64,000 nt of DNA, taken from NCBI GenBank assembly GCA_963691705.1, contig OY829542.1:59978427-60042426 (forward strand), given 5' to 3'. The stretch comes from Viola odorata. Its lineage: Eukaryota > Streptophyta > Magnoliopsida > Malpighiales > Violaceae. The position numbers and the translations under genes are program-made. The notes under the pieces were generated by a model. The model was not told the origin of the DNA and did not search any database. It was given only the letters and a program-made list of their open reading frames with translations. Below are positions 34,584 to 50,329 of the stretch, piece after piece; the first letter of the stretch is position 1; every line of letters begins with the position of its first letter.

Positions 34584-37500
34584 CTACCCACCCACCACCA
34601 CTTTGATATTACTTGGCAGCCAATCCCCATGGCTTCTACTATCAGAATCACCATCGGATTCAAGCCGCACCACCATAGATTCGTCAGAAACTGATACCGG
34701 TAACCGTAATTTAAGCTGTTGCAAGCTTGGAACCATCACTCTGTCAACCCATTCTTCTAATCCTGTCCGGCCCAACCATATTCCTCCAACAATCTTTTCA
34801 AGTGCATCGTCTTGAATCTCGACCCCAATGCCAGCGCCAACAACAGCAGAGAACTTCTTGGCAATGGCATTAGAAATGTCACGACGAATAGGACCAAAAT
34901 CCACAGGTTTGAACACAATGTGGTCGTCCACAGAATTAAGCAGGTCCGGAGACATCGATGAACTTGTGGGTCTTAGTAGTCTGTTGTTCAGAACCTGCTC
35001 ATCTTCATGATCAATTGTAAGATCACTTGAATTATGCGAACCATCTGCCTTATCATCACCAGCATCCGCAGCTTCATTAAGGTCAAATGATAATCCGGTG
35101 TCCTTCCTTGGCCTTGTGTGCCTCTCCTCATCCTGCAGCCAACTGGCTCGGCGTTTAGCTGTTTTCTCAGTAAGGGATAGCCGTAATTGCCAGCCTCCAC
35201 TAACCAAACTTGTAATCTTCTGTTCATCTAGTGAAATGCCGTTCGATAAGAATTTGAGATTGTCTGGCAACCAGTTTGCAGTGAGAATGAAAATAACATT
35301 TCCAAGACTTATCTCGCGGCCAAGCGAATCAGAGATTCGACCTCTTTCCACTGCCCGCTTTATGCTGCCCCGCACGAGTACATCTGCTTCGTCAATGTCT
35401 TCAAGCATGATAACTGACGAGGAGGGGTTCTTCCTCACAGCCTCTGCAATTCTATCCAGCACTGTTTTTCCACGGAAACTTAGATCAGATTCTCCATTGC
35501 CCCGACGTGACCCAAGATGAACCGTTATGGGATTGGCTCCGCATACTAGCTCTGATAGAGATGATGTCATCTTCTTCTTGCCAACTCGGTCAGGACCTGT
35601 GAACAACAGCCAAATATCACCCCTTGTTCCATTCAGACGCCGTCTACCATTGCCCAACTTGCATTGTGTTACCGTAGTGGCCACTGCAGATGCTGCTTCT
35701 CGCTGCCACCAAACCTTTTCCAAAAGGCCCTTTAGAAGTTTCTTGAATGAATCAATATCTAATGTGTTTTGAAGTTTATTGGTCTGCAATTCATGCAACT
35801 TGGGTTGCTGCTCAGAGGGAACACACCCCAAAAAGTCTTTGGTGCGCTCTATGTGGATTTTATCGGAAGCAGTTTCAGGGACCTTTGGCCGCCCCAGAGC
35901 CAACTCTGTCCTCACAGGGCTTCCAGGTGGGGATACTCCTTGAGTTGGTGGTTGGCTGGGCGATAGATTTGGGTTTAATAACATATTTCCACCAATGTTT
36001 CGGTTCAAACTCAACTTAGGCTGGAATGGTTGGTGAGAAAGGTCTTGACTGAACAAGCCTGTCATTGAAAGAGATGGTTGAGCGATTCTCTCGGAGCCAA
36101 TAGTTCTCTGATGATACCCAGGGTGAAGGCGCAAGCATGTATCATGCCATTTCTTCTGCAACTCTAGGCTCTTATGCTTCCACATGAGTTCTTGATCCTT
36201 CATCTGAATAGTAAACAATCCATGCATTAATAGCTGTAGTTGATAAAATTGTAACTATGCATCTAACACACTCAAAGGAAAAGAAGAATGATAATCAAGG
36301 TCAAATTCAGTGTCTTTATAACAGAGCCAAACTTACTGTGGTCGAATCTGGTGTTTTAACATCATCAGTTGACTTGGCACTTTTCAACCACAGAGGCAGT
36401 TGTGGCTGGGCTACTTCTGTTTTAACTTCTGAAGATATATCTATGTCCTTCGGTGAAATTGTTGCAAGTTCTTGCTCATAATTCTGCATGCATTGATGGC
36501 AACAACTACTTCTTCGAGCAGGATCAAAATTCTCAGAAAGACGCCTTGGAGTAGTGATTCCCATAGTTGGGAAACCCTTCAATGGAGACAAAGACTCAAC
36601 TGAACTGCCAAGAATACCGTTGTTCCCAAACCTAGAAATTAAAAAGGAGAGAAAAAAGAAATATAAGAGTCAACTCGGCATACTAAATAAGAAATTGATC
36701 GGGAAAAAAATCGGACTCGAATCCCAAATAATCACAGTGGTGATATTAAAGAAGGATAGTTCAAATTATTCTAGGACAAAGAAAGACTGAAGAAAAGCAA
36801 ATGCATGACATTAAACCTCAAGAAATTGCTAATTTAGACCTTCCTTTTAGCCAATGAGAAATGTCGAAACTAACCAACGAAAACATCATACCAAGATATG
36901 GCAGGAACAACCCACACAAAAAGAAATCACCTAAACCTCCAAAATTAATAGAATTCCTTGAACTGCCATTAGCCCCAAGACTTAGTCCAGAATCTAAGCA
37001 TTAACTTTTGAAAGAATATTTTCTTGGTGTCACAGAATCTACAAGCACCAATTCCAATCCCATTACGGATTAACATCCTAACCCTTTTCTATGCAAACAA
37101 TAAGCCACTAGCAATAAAAAGAAGAATAAAGCATTGGGTCATTCAAATGAAAATTATAAGAGCAACATACACACCTAGGAAACATCCCAGGAAGTGGAGC
37201 TCTAGGAGCAATAGGCACTGCTTGCAGATCCCAATCGTGCTCCATCGAAGGATGATACACTTGGCACCTCAAATAAGTTTCACAAGTCGCAGTCCCAATC
37301 AACCAAACCTTCCCACTGCCACTCCCTTCTCCAAACCTCCGCAACAGCTTCCCCATTTCTGCCACAGCTGCACGCCCAGCTTCAGATACAATCTGCTGCT
37401 GATGCTGCTGGACTAAACCAGACCCTGCAAAGCTAGCTGGCTGCTCAACCAGCCATTTCAAATCACCCAAATCAAGAATCACTCCTCCGCACTCTAAATT

Positions 37501-38469
37501 CCCTATCCGGCTCTCAATCAAACCCCCCAATTCCATGATCTTTGCGGGTATTTGCTCTTTGTTATTACCGCTACTGTTACTGTTATCCAAGAACTCTTTC
37601 TCCAAATGAATCACCTGAACGTTCTTTAACACCCCATATTCCCCCGCTTCTTTACTCGCAATTTTCTTAAGAACCTCCTTCACCACCAGCTCGGGCTCTG
37701 ACTCCCCAACCAAGACAGGATTCTTCTTCTTGGTCTTGGACAATATATCAATAACACGCTTTGTCTCTTCATTCCTCTGCTGTCCAGGTTGAGCTAAACC
37801 CCCTTGTTGCAGCCTCGGGTTCAAGTAAAGATTCCTATTGATGGATGATGCTGGCGTGGCTGGCACAGGGATAGGAACAGCTACAGCTCCAGGGGTTCTG
37901 AAACCCAAACCCATAGAAGCCGAATTCGGAGGAGGGAGAGGATTTGTGGATGCTGCAGAGGCCGACGAATTGAGGGACTGCTCAATTGTGGCCTTAACAG
38001 CAGGACTTGAGAAGCTAGCTTCCCTCATGACTCTACTCACACTTGGGTCATCGAGAATTGATATAATGAGCTGCTCAAGCTCCACCTTGACGGCGAGCAA
38101 GGGCTGCTGCTGCTGCTCAGGGCAGCCTCTGCGCTGGTGGGCCTGAGCGCGCTTGAGGGCGGCCATGAGGGCATTGGAGATGGGTGGGTCGAGGCCAGAG
38201 TTGAGGTTCTGGGCGGTGGGGAGGCGCTCGAGGGCGACGCTGAAGCAGAGCTCAAGCGCTCGGCACTGAAGAGGGTGGGATGAGTTTGGGTGGGATTTGA
38301 TGCAGGCTTGGCGGAGGAAGCCGGAAGGGGAGGATAAGAGAGTGGCGGCGACATGGAGAGGAGTGGTTTGGCCATGGTTGCGGCGGCTAGCTTCGGCTAT
38401 GGAATGGTTGAGAACGGTGGCGGCCTCAGGAGTGAGGGTTTGCTGGATCGTACTGAGACCAGCTCTCAT
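34584..38469 (-). CDS. SMAX1: SMAX1-like repressor of karrikin/KAI2-ligand signalling
   Basis: Three minus-strand exons keep phase: 37175-38469, 36337-36631, 34584-36203, giving 1069 residues. The N-terminus (MRAGLSTIQQTLTPEAA, to about 170) is a double Clp-N domain nearly identical to SMAX1. A first NTPase-like region follows (RVIDILSKTKKKNPVLVGE), then a zinc-finger-like CCHQCMQNYEQEL stretch, then a second AAA-type domain with a P-loop-like GPDRVGKKKM (about 733-742) and acidic LEDIDEAD (about 796-804). FRGKT (about 773-777) holds the RGKT element needed for MAX2-dependent degradation in this family. FDLN (about 903-906) is the EAR motif that recruits TOPLESS corepressors. The family sits in the nucleus, represses target genes and is destroyed by SCF-MAX2 after KAI2 perceives its ligand. 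N-terminal identity favours SMAX1/SMXL2 over the strigolactone-pathway D53/SMXL6-8. The start is unambiguous. Confidence 0.95.
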
Positions 38470-39897
38470 TTCTTCTTGACTCCTCCTCTTCTCCTTCTCC
38501 TTCTCCTACCTACTACTAACTTACTTCTTCTTCAACCAATCAATCAAACAAATCAATTTTAATGCTTCTTTCCTTCTTTCCCTGTTCTGGGTTTTACAGA
38601 AATACCAAAAAGCTTCAATCTTTCGGGTTTGGACTGTTTTAGGTGGCAAGAAAAATGGACAAATTGGCGATTTTCCAGGGAAAAGAAATCAATAAAAGAA
38701 AATTATTTGAACAAAAAGTTATATGGATAACCTTCTTTTTTCTTCTTCTTTTGGGATCTATCTATGCATCCATCCATGGATCCATCCCATTCCCATCTTT
38801 GTTTTCCTTTTTCTTCAAAATTTTCTAGAAGAGAAGAATTCAACGCCAGGAGGAAAAAAGATCAGATCCTCTCTTTTCTCCTTTCTTCTTTCTCCTTTCT
38901 CCTTTCACCTTTCACCTTTCACCTTTCACTTCACAAGAATTATCCCTTCTCTTTTCTTTTCTTTTCTTTTCTTTTTCACAATCACAATCACACACACTCT
39001 CTCTCTATATGCCTCTTCCTTTTCTTGAGCTATGCTATTCTATACACTACTGCTTTTTTTTTTTGTTTCTCCATCTCTATCCATCTGATGATGATGATTC
39101 AATAAACCAAAAATATCCAACAAACGCAATTCAATATTCCCAACTATTGCACAAATGGGTAAATTGAATCTTTTCGTTTAACAACACCAACAACAAAAAA
39201 ATCAAGATAGAAAGAAAGATTTATTTATTTTTATATATAGAAAGAAAGAGAGAGAGACCCTAGTAGGAGTATAATAATATATTTAAACCTCTTGAAAAGG
39301 GTATATATATATATAATAGAGTATACTAGTAGAAAGAAAAGAAAGGAAAAAGAAATTATTAGTTAGAGGGGAGCATGACAGATTTTGTTTTATTGTGCAA
39401 GAGAGAAAGAAAGAGAGGAGAATTTCTGGAGAATAGGGAGCTGTAAGTACCATCAGTTGCAAGGATTTCTGGAAAATGCTTTCTGGCCAGACCCATCTGC
39501 CCCTACTTTTGTGTTCTTCTGTATGTGTTTGTGTGTGTCATCTTTTTCTATTCTTTTTTCCTTTTCTAGTTTTTATAATTATATTTTATTATTTTACTCA
39601 TAATCCTCTATGCAAGACATACTTTTTTTTAAAAAAAAACCTTTTCAGAATAGTAGTACTCTTTAAAAAATACAAAAGTAAAACAAACAGAAAAACTTTT
39701 TGGAAAACTTTTTCTTCTTGTCTCTATAGTAGATGTGAGAGCCAATGGAGTAAAGGAAATACCTTTTCTAGATAGAGAAAAATGAAAGAAAACATGATGA
39801 GGGATAAAGAAATGATTACTATTTCTAGTTTTAATCTCTCTTAACTCATCTAGAAGAATTTATTTACTCTTTAACCATTAGAGAGTATATTAAAGTA
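38470..39897. promoter_or_regulatory. SMAX1 leader and promoter region, with simple repeats
   Basis: Directly upstream of the SMAX1 start codon. On the plus strand it holds CT-rich sequence, TTTCACC repeats near 38905-38930, TTTTC repeats near 38950-38975, and AT dinucleotide repeats near 39300-39318. Purine-rich on the transcribed (minus) side. GA-rich leaders of this type are common in plant promoters. No TATA box could be singled out with confidence. Confidence 0.45.
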
Positions 39898-40025
39898 CTC
39901 CCTCCGGTCTCGATTAATTGTCCAGATTGCTACAGTAACATTCAGTAAATCAAACACTAAAAAATCAAATAAAGCGTACAGTAACATTCCGTACAAAGTG
40001 GACAATTATTTGAGACCGGAGGGAG
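39898..40025. mobile_element. Stowaway-like MITE, 128 bp, exact TA target duplication
   Basis: Left end CTCCCTCCGGTCTCGATTAA and right end matching TGAGACCGGAGGGAG are inverted partners over about 27 bases; TA flanks both sides (39896-39897 and 40026-40027). The unoccupied form of the insertion site occurs at about 40140-40178, confirming both boundaries. Confidence 0.92.
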
Positions 40026-40901
40026 TATCTAATTGTATATATAAATATTTTTACTATCTCGGTCCATACTAATCATATTGGTTATATCAGTCAAATATAT
40101 GTAGGTATGGATGGTATATCCTATCCCAATACTAAAAGGTATATTAAAGTATCTAATTGTATATATAAATATTTTTAAAAAAGAAATTTTGAGAAACCTT
40201 CAACATAACTGCTTTAAACCACTAAAGAGGTCTAACTCGAGAGAGGCATAATATAAATTAGTTAGCGAACGAACTAGATTATCGGGTGAGAAATCGAAAG
40301 AAATAGTATAATAAATAAAAGACAAGAAAAAGAATTAAAAGTATTAATAAGGTACTATGATGAAGATATTAGTAAGAATATTCAACTACTTCCACACACA
40401 CCATTCATCTAATTAGTTAAAAGTAGGATTAAGAGGAGTGGGGAGTAGATAACTTACTACTCACTTTCTGTGTCTCCCTTTACGACAAAAGATTGACTGC
40501 CTTTTTACATCCCTTATTTGTTTCTTATGTTAAAGACTGAATCAAGGGGATGAGAAACCCTTTCATCTCCCGCGCACCACCCTGCGCGTGTCATCTAAAA
40601 TCCATCTACGCGGAAAGCCGGCACCTTTTAGTCAATGGTCAACTAGCGCTGTACGGCTGTAGTGGGTGCTAGTCAGGTGAGGGGAGCGTGAGGAACACCC
40701 GACTCCGTTGCTCGATTTGAGAAAGAAAACGAAAACACCATCTACCTTTTTATCTTTATTTTGCCTTTCAACCAAGTTTATGCTTTTCACACGCAAGCGC
40801 TGCAAAAGGTATCGCACGGCTTTCACCTTTTCATACCTACAAATATTAAAAAGCAAACTCCTTTTTCAGATCTTTTCTTTTATTTCTTTTCTATTTTATT
40901 A

Positions 40902-41508
40902 CTCCATCCATTTTAAATTAGACGAAGTTTTCGAAATTTTCGTTTGTCTCAAATTAGATGATTGGATTAAAAAATCACGGTCACTATCAAAAAAGTATAA
41001 AAGAAGTAATTTTCTTAACACGTATTTTCTCTGACCTTTTAAAAAATACTTCCTCCGGGGCAAAACAATAGTCGTTTTAGCATTTGTTTTTATTGTTCCA
41101 GCACGTATCTTAAAACAGCCGGAACAGTCACTATTTGAGACAATTTTGCCCCTAATTCTTTCTCGAAAGTACGTTAAGGGTTAACATATGTTCGAAAAAA
41201 AGTACGGAATTTTTTGAAGTTAAATAGTGAGTCATCCGGCCTCTTTGATATACGTTCCCTACTAAATATTGGGATGCGAGGAAGTCATTTATTTTGCCCC
41301 AGAGGGAGTAACTCTCAACCCACTTTTATAACAATTAAGGAACGGTTGATTGTTATTTTTGATATTTTTCTAGCCAATTATTACTAATCGGTTTATTAAC
41401 TACATCCAATCAATACTAATTTTGATTCTCCGATTAAAAAGTAATTTTTTAAAGGATAAAAAGAGTATAAAAAAATTTAAAAAGTCGTTTAATTTGAGAT
41501 GAAAGTAG
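40902..41508. mobile_element. Older Stowaway-like MITE interrupted by another
   Basis: Left end CTCCATCCATTTTAAATTAG and right end CTAATT-like TCGTTTAATTTGAGATGAAAG are worn inverted partners with TA at both sides. The element is split at about 41048 by a second MITE (41049-41308). Removing that insertion leaves about 345 bases. Confidence 0.72.
41049..41308. mobile_element. Stowaway-like MITE nested in an older MITE
   Basis: Left end CTTCCTCCGGGGCAAAACAA and right end TTGCCCCAGAGGGAG are inverted partners, with TA at both sides. The interior is closely related to the copy at 57397-57643 (shared TCACTATTTGAG, TTTTGCCCCTAATT, GTGAGTCATCCGGCCT blocks). Confidence 0.88.
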
Positions 41509-41509
41509 T

Positions 41510-42420
41510 ATTTATTTTTTTCTTTTTATGACCACTGACGGGTGGTATATTCAAAACATTTTACATGTCTCGTCACCTTCTACTTGCTAAAAGCCTAATA
41601 GTCTCTTACATGTACTCTCTTCTTCTTTTTTGCTTTTAAGAAACGACAGCCGACCAGCGTGCGTTTAAAAAGATTGAAATAGTTTCAAAATGGAATGATT
41701 ATTATCAGATTATGTACTAATTAGAAAAAAAAGGAGAAGAAATTTCAATTTAGTCCCTCAAGTTTCTATGTGTTTTTCGTTAGGTCCTGATGCGATTTTT
41801 TTTTTTCATTTTTTAAAGGCAGTAGTATTATTATTAAAGGCCACAAAGAAAATGACCAAAGAGATAAGCTAGTCCAACTTCTAATATCACTCGTAGAAGG
41901 TGATATGGTTTCGTACCCAAAAAATCTGACGAAAAAAACATGAATATATGCGGGATGAAATTGAAGTTTTCCATTACACTAATTACATAATACTGTTAAA
42001 AATAAATTAAATACTTTTTTGGTTTACACTATTTGGTCTTAAAGAATTATTGACGTGGAAAATTCATATTATTTAATTAATTTTTTAACGACATAAAGAA
42101 ATATTGAACCGTTTGATTTCTAAAGTCATTGAGTTCACTGGATTTTACTATCACACCTTATTAAACTTTGTTTACAATTTAAGCTAAGGATGTATTCGGC
42201 GCTTCATTATGTGAACTTATTCCAATTTGATGTGACATTTTCTTAAAATTTATAAAAATTAACAAACATAAGGTGTCATTTTATTTAATTGTACTTAGAG
42301 GGTGTAATTAGGACGTTTAGTATAAACGTGAGGTTAATATTATATTTTTTTTCCAATTCACTTTAATAATTTAAAAATATAAAAAGAATCAAAGAAAATG
42401 AAAAGAAAGGAAAACATGAC
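41510..42420. other. AT-rich spacer
   Basis: No gene, RNA or clear repeat structure seen. Confidence 0.4.
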
Positions 42421-42429
42421 TAAAATTGT

Positions 42430-44310
42430 TTTTATATTCACTTATATTTATTTATTTTCTGTTTCTTTAACTAATATCGTTCTGGTTTGATTTACGGTTT
42501 GACTAATCTATCATTAACATGAATAGTTATTGTTATTAAGTCAAACCTGCAAGTTCGTTTTACTCATTTGTTTGCATCTGGTCATTGGTTAATCTTAGTT
42601 TTGTTCATTCCATATGAACGATCATGTTACCACTAACTACAATCTATTTGATGATTAATTATAAGTTAGTTTATTTTTATTTTTGATGAATTCGACATGC
42701 GATAATTTTCTTGCGTCGGTATTGGAGAATTTAAAATTGATTTAAGTTTTCTTATTAATGTCCAAGTCTGACAGATCACAAATCACTAAAACATAGAAGG
42801 AATTAAGAAAGCAAGCAAGACTACGACTGCTTGAAGAAGATGAATCAAGTCACTCAGATTTAAAGGGAAGTTCTTTTGCGGTTTATACTTTTAAGCTAGA
42901 AATACCCTTAGTTGGCCAAGAAGAAAAGGAACTAGAAGAGACAGCCAATCCTCTCTTGAAGAAGAGATGAAGAAAACGTCAATATTAAGAGTATTAGGGA
43001 TCTAGTTGTTGGTCCTGAACAGACAGCTCCTTAGTGTTATGATTATCAACCAGCAACACATGATTGGATAATCAAATCGAGTACCATTCATCACTTGCCC
43101 AAGTTCAATAGTATCGTCGATGAAAACCCCTATAAACATCTCCAGGAACTACACTGGACCTGCGATTCCATGAAACCTAGAGAGGTAGAGATCCTCCATG
43201 CTGATCTCATATCATTCTCATGGTCTTTGTGAGGGTTAAAGCTTGAACCTTGAAAATCCTTAGGTTGTGGTTTTAGCTTGCACCACTAAGAAAAGGCTAG
43301 GTTGTTGGGTGAACCTTAAAAAACTAAGATTTAATCAGTGGAGATATTTTAAGGTTTTTTTTAGAAGGAAGAAACTCTTAATCTCTTCCTTATTTTAGAA
43401 AAAATATATATCTTTTAATTGGAGAATATCTCCTGACAATTTATCTTTTATTTTGAATTCCTTTTTATCTCTTCCCTCTTTGTCTTATTCCTTGAGAAGA
43501 TAGAGAGGAGGTATTCATCTTTCATTGCTTTTAATTATATATTTTATTTATAGTTAAACTCTTAATTCTTAGTAAAGGAAATTTAAGGTTATAAATCATT
43601 CATTCGTGAGACCTAAATATTCTTAATATTTTATATACTTATATTTTTTCATCTTATCTTATGTCAATATTATTTATGTGTGATTTATGATTTGTATGCA
43701 CGAATAGTTAAAGTTATTTCAAATAGTTGTGTCTATAATCATGTAGCTGGATGGATCCAATAAACAACTAATCGACGTCAGTATAATATTTATTCTCTTA
43801 GATTATAGAAGTAAATAATTTTGGCGAACCGATGTCTTGCCCAAAGTAATATTTCCTCATTTTTCTTCAACTTGAGGTTATTAAACAATTAGAATCCTTA
43901 ATAGAACGTATTTTTAAGTGATTTGATATAGAAGAAAAATAGAAAGTCTAAGCATATTTAATTTCTATTGTTGCTTTATAAGTCATAATTGAATATCGTT
44001 AAATCCATAATCGAATGTATAGTTGAATCATATCTAGAAACTGGCCATTACTAGGAGCCTTCTCCTTTACGTTTTATCTTAAACTTTTATTCTATTTTCT
44101 TTTAATTAATTTAATTAGTATTAAATCTCAAAATCAAAACTCCCTTTGCTATTTTTACTTACATGTTTGCATCTAGTCGTTGTCATCATGTCTTAGTCTT
44201 GCCAATTTATTGTGATTATTGATCATAGGTTATTTATATTGATTTTTGATGAATTTGGCAATCAATCAAATTTTTTATCGGTATAAAGGAACCACTATAA
44301 ATATTTTGTC
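42430..44310 (+). mobile_element. Decayed Ty3/gypsy-type element, probable worn LTR pair with gag remnant
   Basis: Two related blocks about 1.55 kb apart flank the region: one ends near 42747, the other near 44305. Both contain TTTGCATCT(G/A)GTC, then an ATTTTTGATGAATT(C/T)G(G/A)CA stretch and a TCGGTAT word. After the left block the sequence ATTTTCTTGCGTCGG resembles a mutated form of the TTTTTGGCGCCGTTG region found beside the primer-binding site of many plant gypsy elements. Between the blocks, about 43066-43234 encodes a gag fragment (HHLPKFNSIVDENPYKHLQEL, then CDSMKP). About 42807-42970 holds another open stretch, rich in Glu and Lys. No pol was seen. Confidence 0.6.
43066..43234 (+). 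pseudogene. Ty3/gypsy gag fragment
   Basis: 56 sense codons reading HLPKFNSIVDENPYKHL and LHWTCDSMKP. This matches the gypsy gag pattern LPTFHG..EDPHKHLKEF..VC.S.KP well enough to recognise. Stops lie on both sides and the gag domain is cut short, where FPFSL is expected it reads ISFSWSL before a stop. Confidence 0.72.
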
Positions 44311-44319
44311 AAACTTTTC

Positions 44320-46420
44320 TTTCCTTTAGTTTTAATTTATTGTCTTAATCACCTGTTGCAAATCAAGTGTTTGTGTAATTACTTAATAAAAGAAATTGGA
44401 GTACTTGGTGACCTCTTTACTTCTCCCCCATGCTATTCTTCACTAACATCATCGAAATTTTATCAAATGGCTAAAATACTCATTTTTATATACACACTTT
44501 AGCTAATGTTATTTCACATTTTGGTTATCTCATTAGTCATGATTAGGGGGTGTTCGTTTTGAACACATTTTCAGGGAAGCCAACTTTTTTCCTTGTGAAA
44601 TGGACTGCTTCGCATTGAATCTTGCATTATTTCCCTTCGTGTAACATCATTCTTTCTAGAACTCAAAAAAAAAAGAAAAAAAAGAAATGGGGCTCTTTCT
44701 CCTTTTTGCTACAACAAGAAGTTCAAACCGTAATAATCAATCTATGAAATCTTGCAATGGGTTAAAGCTCAAAACAAAAGGTCATTTTATCATGGGATAT
44801 CATGAGGCAATAGGGCCCATGAAACTTTTAAGTGGTGCAAGCCAAGCCCTACCCAACTTTTCTTTTACACATAAATTGGTGGTAATCATTTCAGAAAGGT
44901 CAAACTTTAAGCAAACATGAGAACCGATAAGCACTCACAGGCCACAGCTGGGGGAGAGAATTAAGAGCCATCCCTCCATAAAGTTGAAAAGCTTTTGGTA
45001 GCTTCTTGCAATCAAAGCAACTAGACTTTCAAGCACCCCTTGTTTTATTCATCACCTCCCTCCTTTTTCTTGATTCATAATAAATATTAGGTGAATTCGG
45101 CAAGAAAAACACTCTAATAAACCAAAAGGTGATCCCACTTGTCAAATAAAAGTCTCTACCATGATTTAATTAGAAAAGGTAATCTTGAAGGGGATGTGAA
45201 TGGTTTGATCATATCCTAACTACAAAAACAAAATGACGTATAGGTGTGAAAATACATAATAGGAAAAATGGGCATAATACAAAAGTTTGTTTATAAGTAA
45301 AAGCGAGACATATTACAAGAAAATAAATTAAATGTTATATAAAAAGTGTTCTAAAAGAATGAATTATAAGTTACAAGATCTATTTCAATGGTGAAGATTA
45401 AACCACCTCTAAAGTACTTTGAGTGTCCGATAACTACCGTCCTATTAACTTTTTTTTTTCTTATCTCAACATCGTTTGATCTTAAAAATGTGACTCTCTG
45501 AGTATGATTTTCTCTATTTTTCATACTCGAATTAGTGATATATATGAATGGTAGATAAGATTCTTAGAGAAGTTGAATAAATGAAATAGCCATATCTCAA
45601 GTGATCGATGATAGGTCGGCGTCCAGGCCAAGCTAGTTAGGAGGATAAGAAACCACTTTACCACTTTACAACAACCCATACCAACTATTTTACACACCTA
45701 AACAGGTTGCTCAATTCTTGTTTTTTTCAGTTTTTTATTTAATTAAAAAAAATCTAATATACACTTCTTCTTCTTTTTCATTAAAAAAATGTAAAATACT
45801 CATCCCTTCCTAGAATTTCATACTACAACCTTCTTTCGGAAACATTGGTCATAATAAACTACAGAAAATTACCAGCATTTATCTCATAAGCAGAACAATA
45901 GACGACTCCATTCCATCAAACAGCTCATGAATACTGAAGGAGTGAGAGAGTGCATAGCGATGGGCAAACACATCTTCAACAATGAATTTGCAAATTTTAA
46001 TATTATTGAATCCTTTGTCGTGTCCGTGTCGACAGCATTCAAAAAGTGACATCAAGCACTCTCTAACCAGCCATTTTTGTGCCGAATCCAAAATGCTGCT
46101 AATCATGAAAGCAACCCATTCATGAATTCCACATTTCAATCATGCAAAAGACAGAACTTGATCAGTTTTAATCATGTATTGGAAGAGAGCATGAGGTACA
46201 AGCGACAACAACAAACTACTATAGTTCAACAAAAGAACTAAGAAGACGAGCAGTAGCTAAGTTTCATGCCAAAAAAATGAGAGTTGGTTTTGCAACACAA
46301 AAAACTAAACAAAGGAATTACAGAAACATAAAAATTCATCCCCTTCTCAACACATACATACGTAGAATTGTACCCAAGGTAGTTGCACAATACCTACAAA
46401 ACTTCCGTTGAATGTGCAAC
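44320..46420. other. Spacer before the sialidase-like gene
   Basis: AT-rich with a purine run near 44665-44690. The right part should include the 3' untranslated region of the sialidase-like gene. No additional gene is recognised. Confidence 0.4.
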
Positions 46421-46425
46421 TTGCA

Positions 46426-50085
<3,660 letters not shown>

Positions 50086-50275
50086 ATCTGCAAAATACAA
50101 CCGGATTTTTCCTAAAAGAAATCCATGACCACTTGCTACATTATATATGTAGAGGTAAAAGACAGAAAGTCAAAAGTAAACAATAGAAGAAGACTCCGCG
50201 CTATATTATATGGGTTTCTGAGCACGAGGTATTCATCAACATCATAAAAACAGAAAAGGGTAGGAGAAGAAGTAC

Positions 50276-50296
50276 CTAGCACAGGGATGATGCCAT
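50276..50296 (-). promoter_or_regulatory. Upstream ORF ending exactly at the first splice junction
   Basis: In the non-coding first exon of the sialidase-like gene, ATG plus five codons ends in TAG whose last base is the last base of the exon (donor GTACTT follows). If the intron is retained the uORF is unchanged, since its stop is exonic. It may reduce translation of the main frame. Confidence 0.4.
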
Positions 50297-50329
50297 TGAA
50301 GAAGAGAGAGAGTAAGTGAGTCAGCAATA

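Noticed and set aside
35098..35520. Plus-strand frames of 70-140 codons across the SMAX1 exon 3
   Set aside because: Shadows of a GC-balanced real exon; the minus frame has clear AAA-domain motifs.
38880..39010. Regular TTTCACC/TTTTC repeats as a CRISPR-like or regulatory array
   Set aside because: They are simple-sequence repeats with no unique spacers, usual for plant promoters.
45879..46139. 86-codon minus-strand frame just downstream of the sialidase-like stop
   Set aside because: Probably 3' flank: no family resemblance, and the sialidase-like gene already has a phase-consistent last exon and stop.
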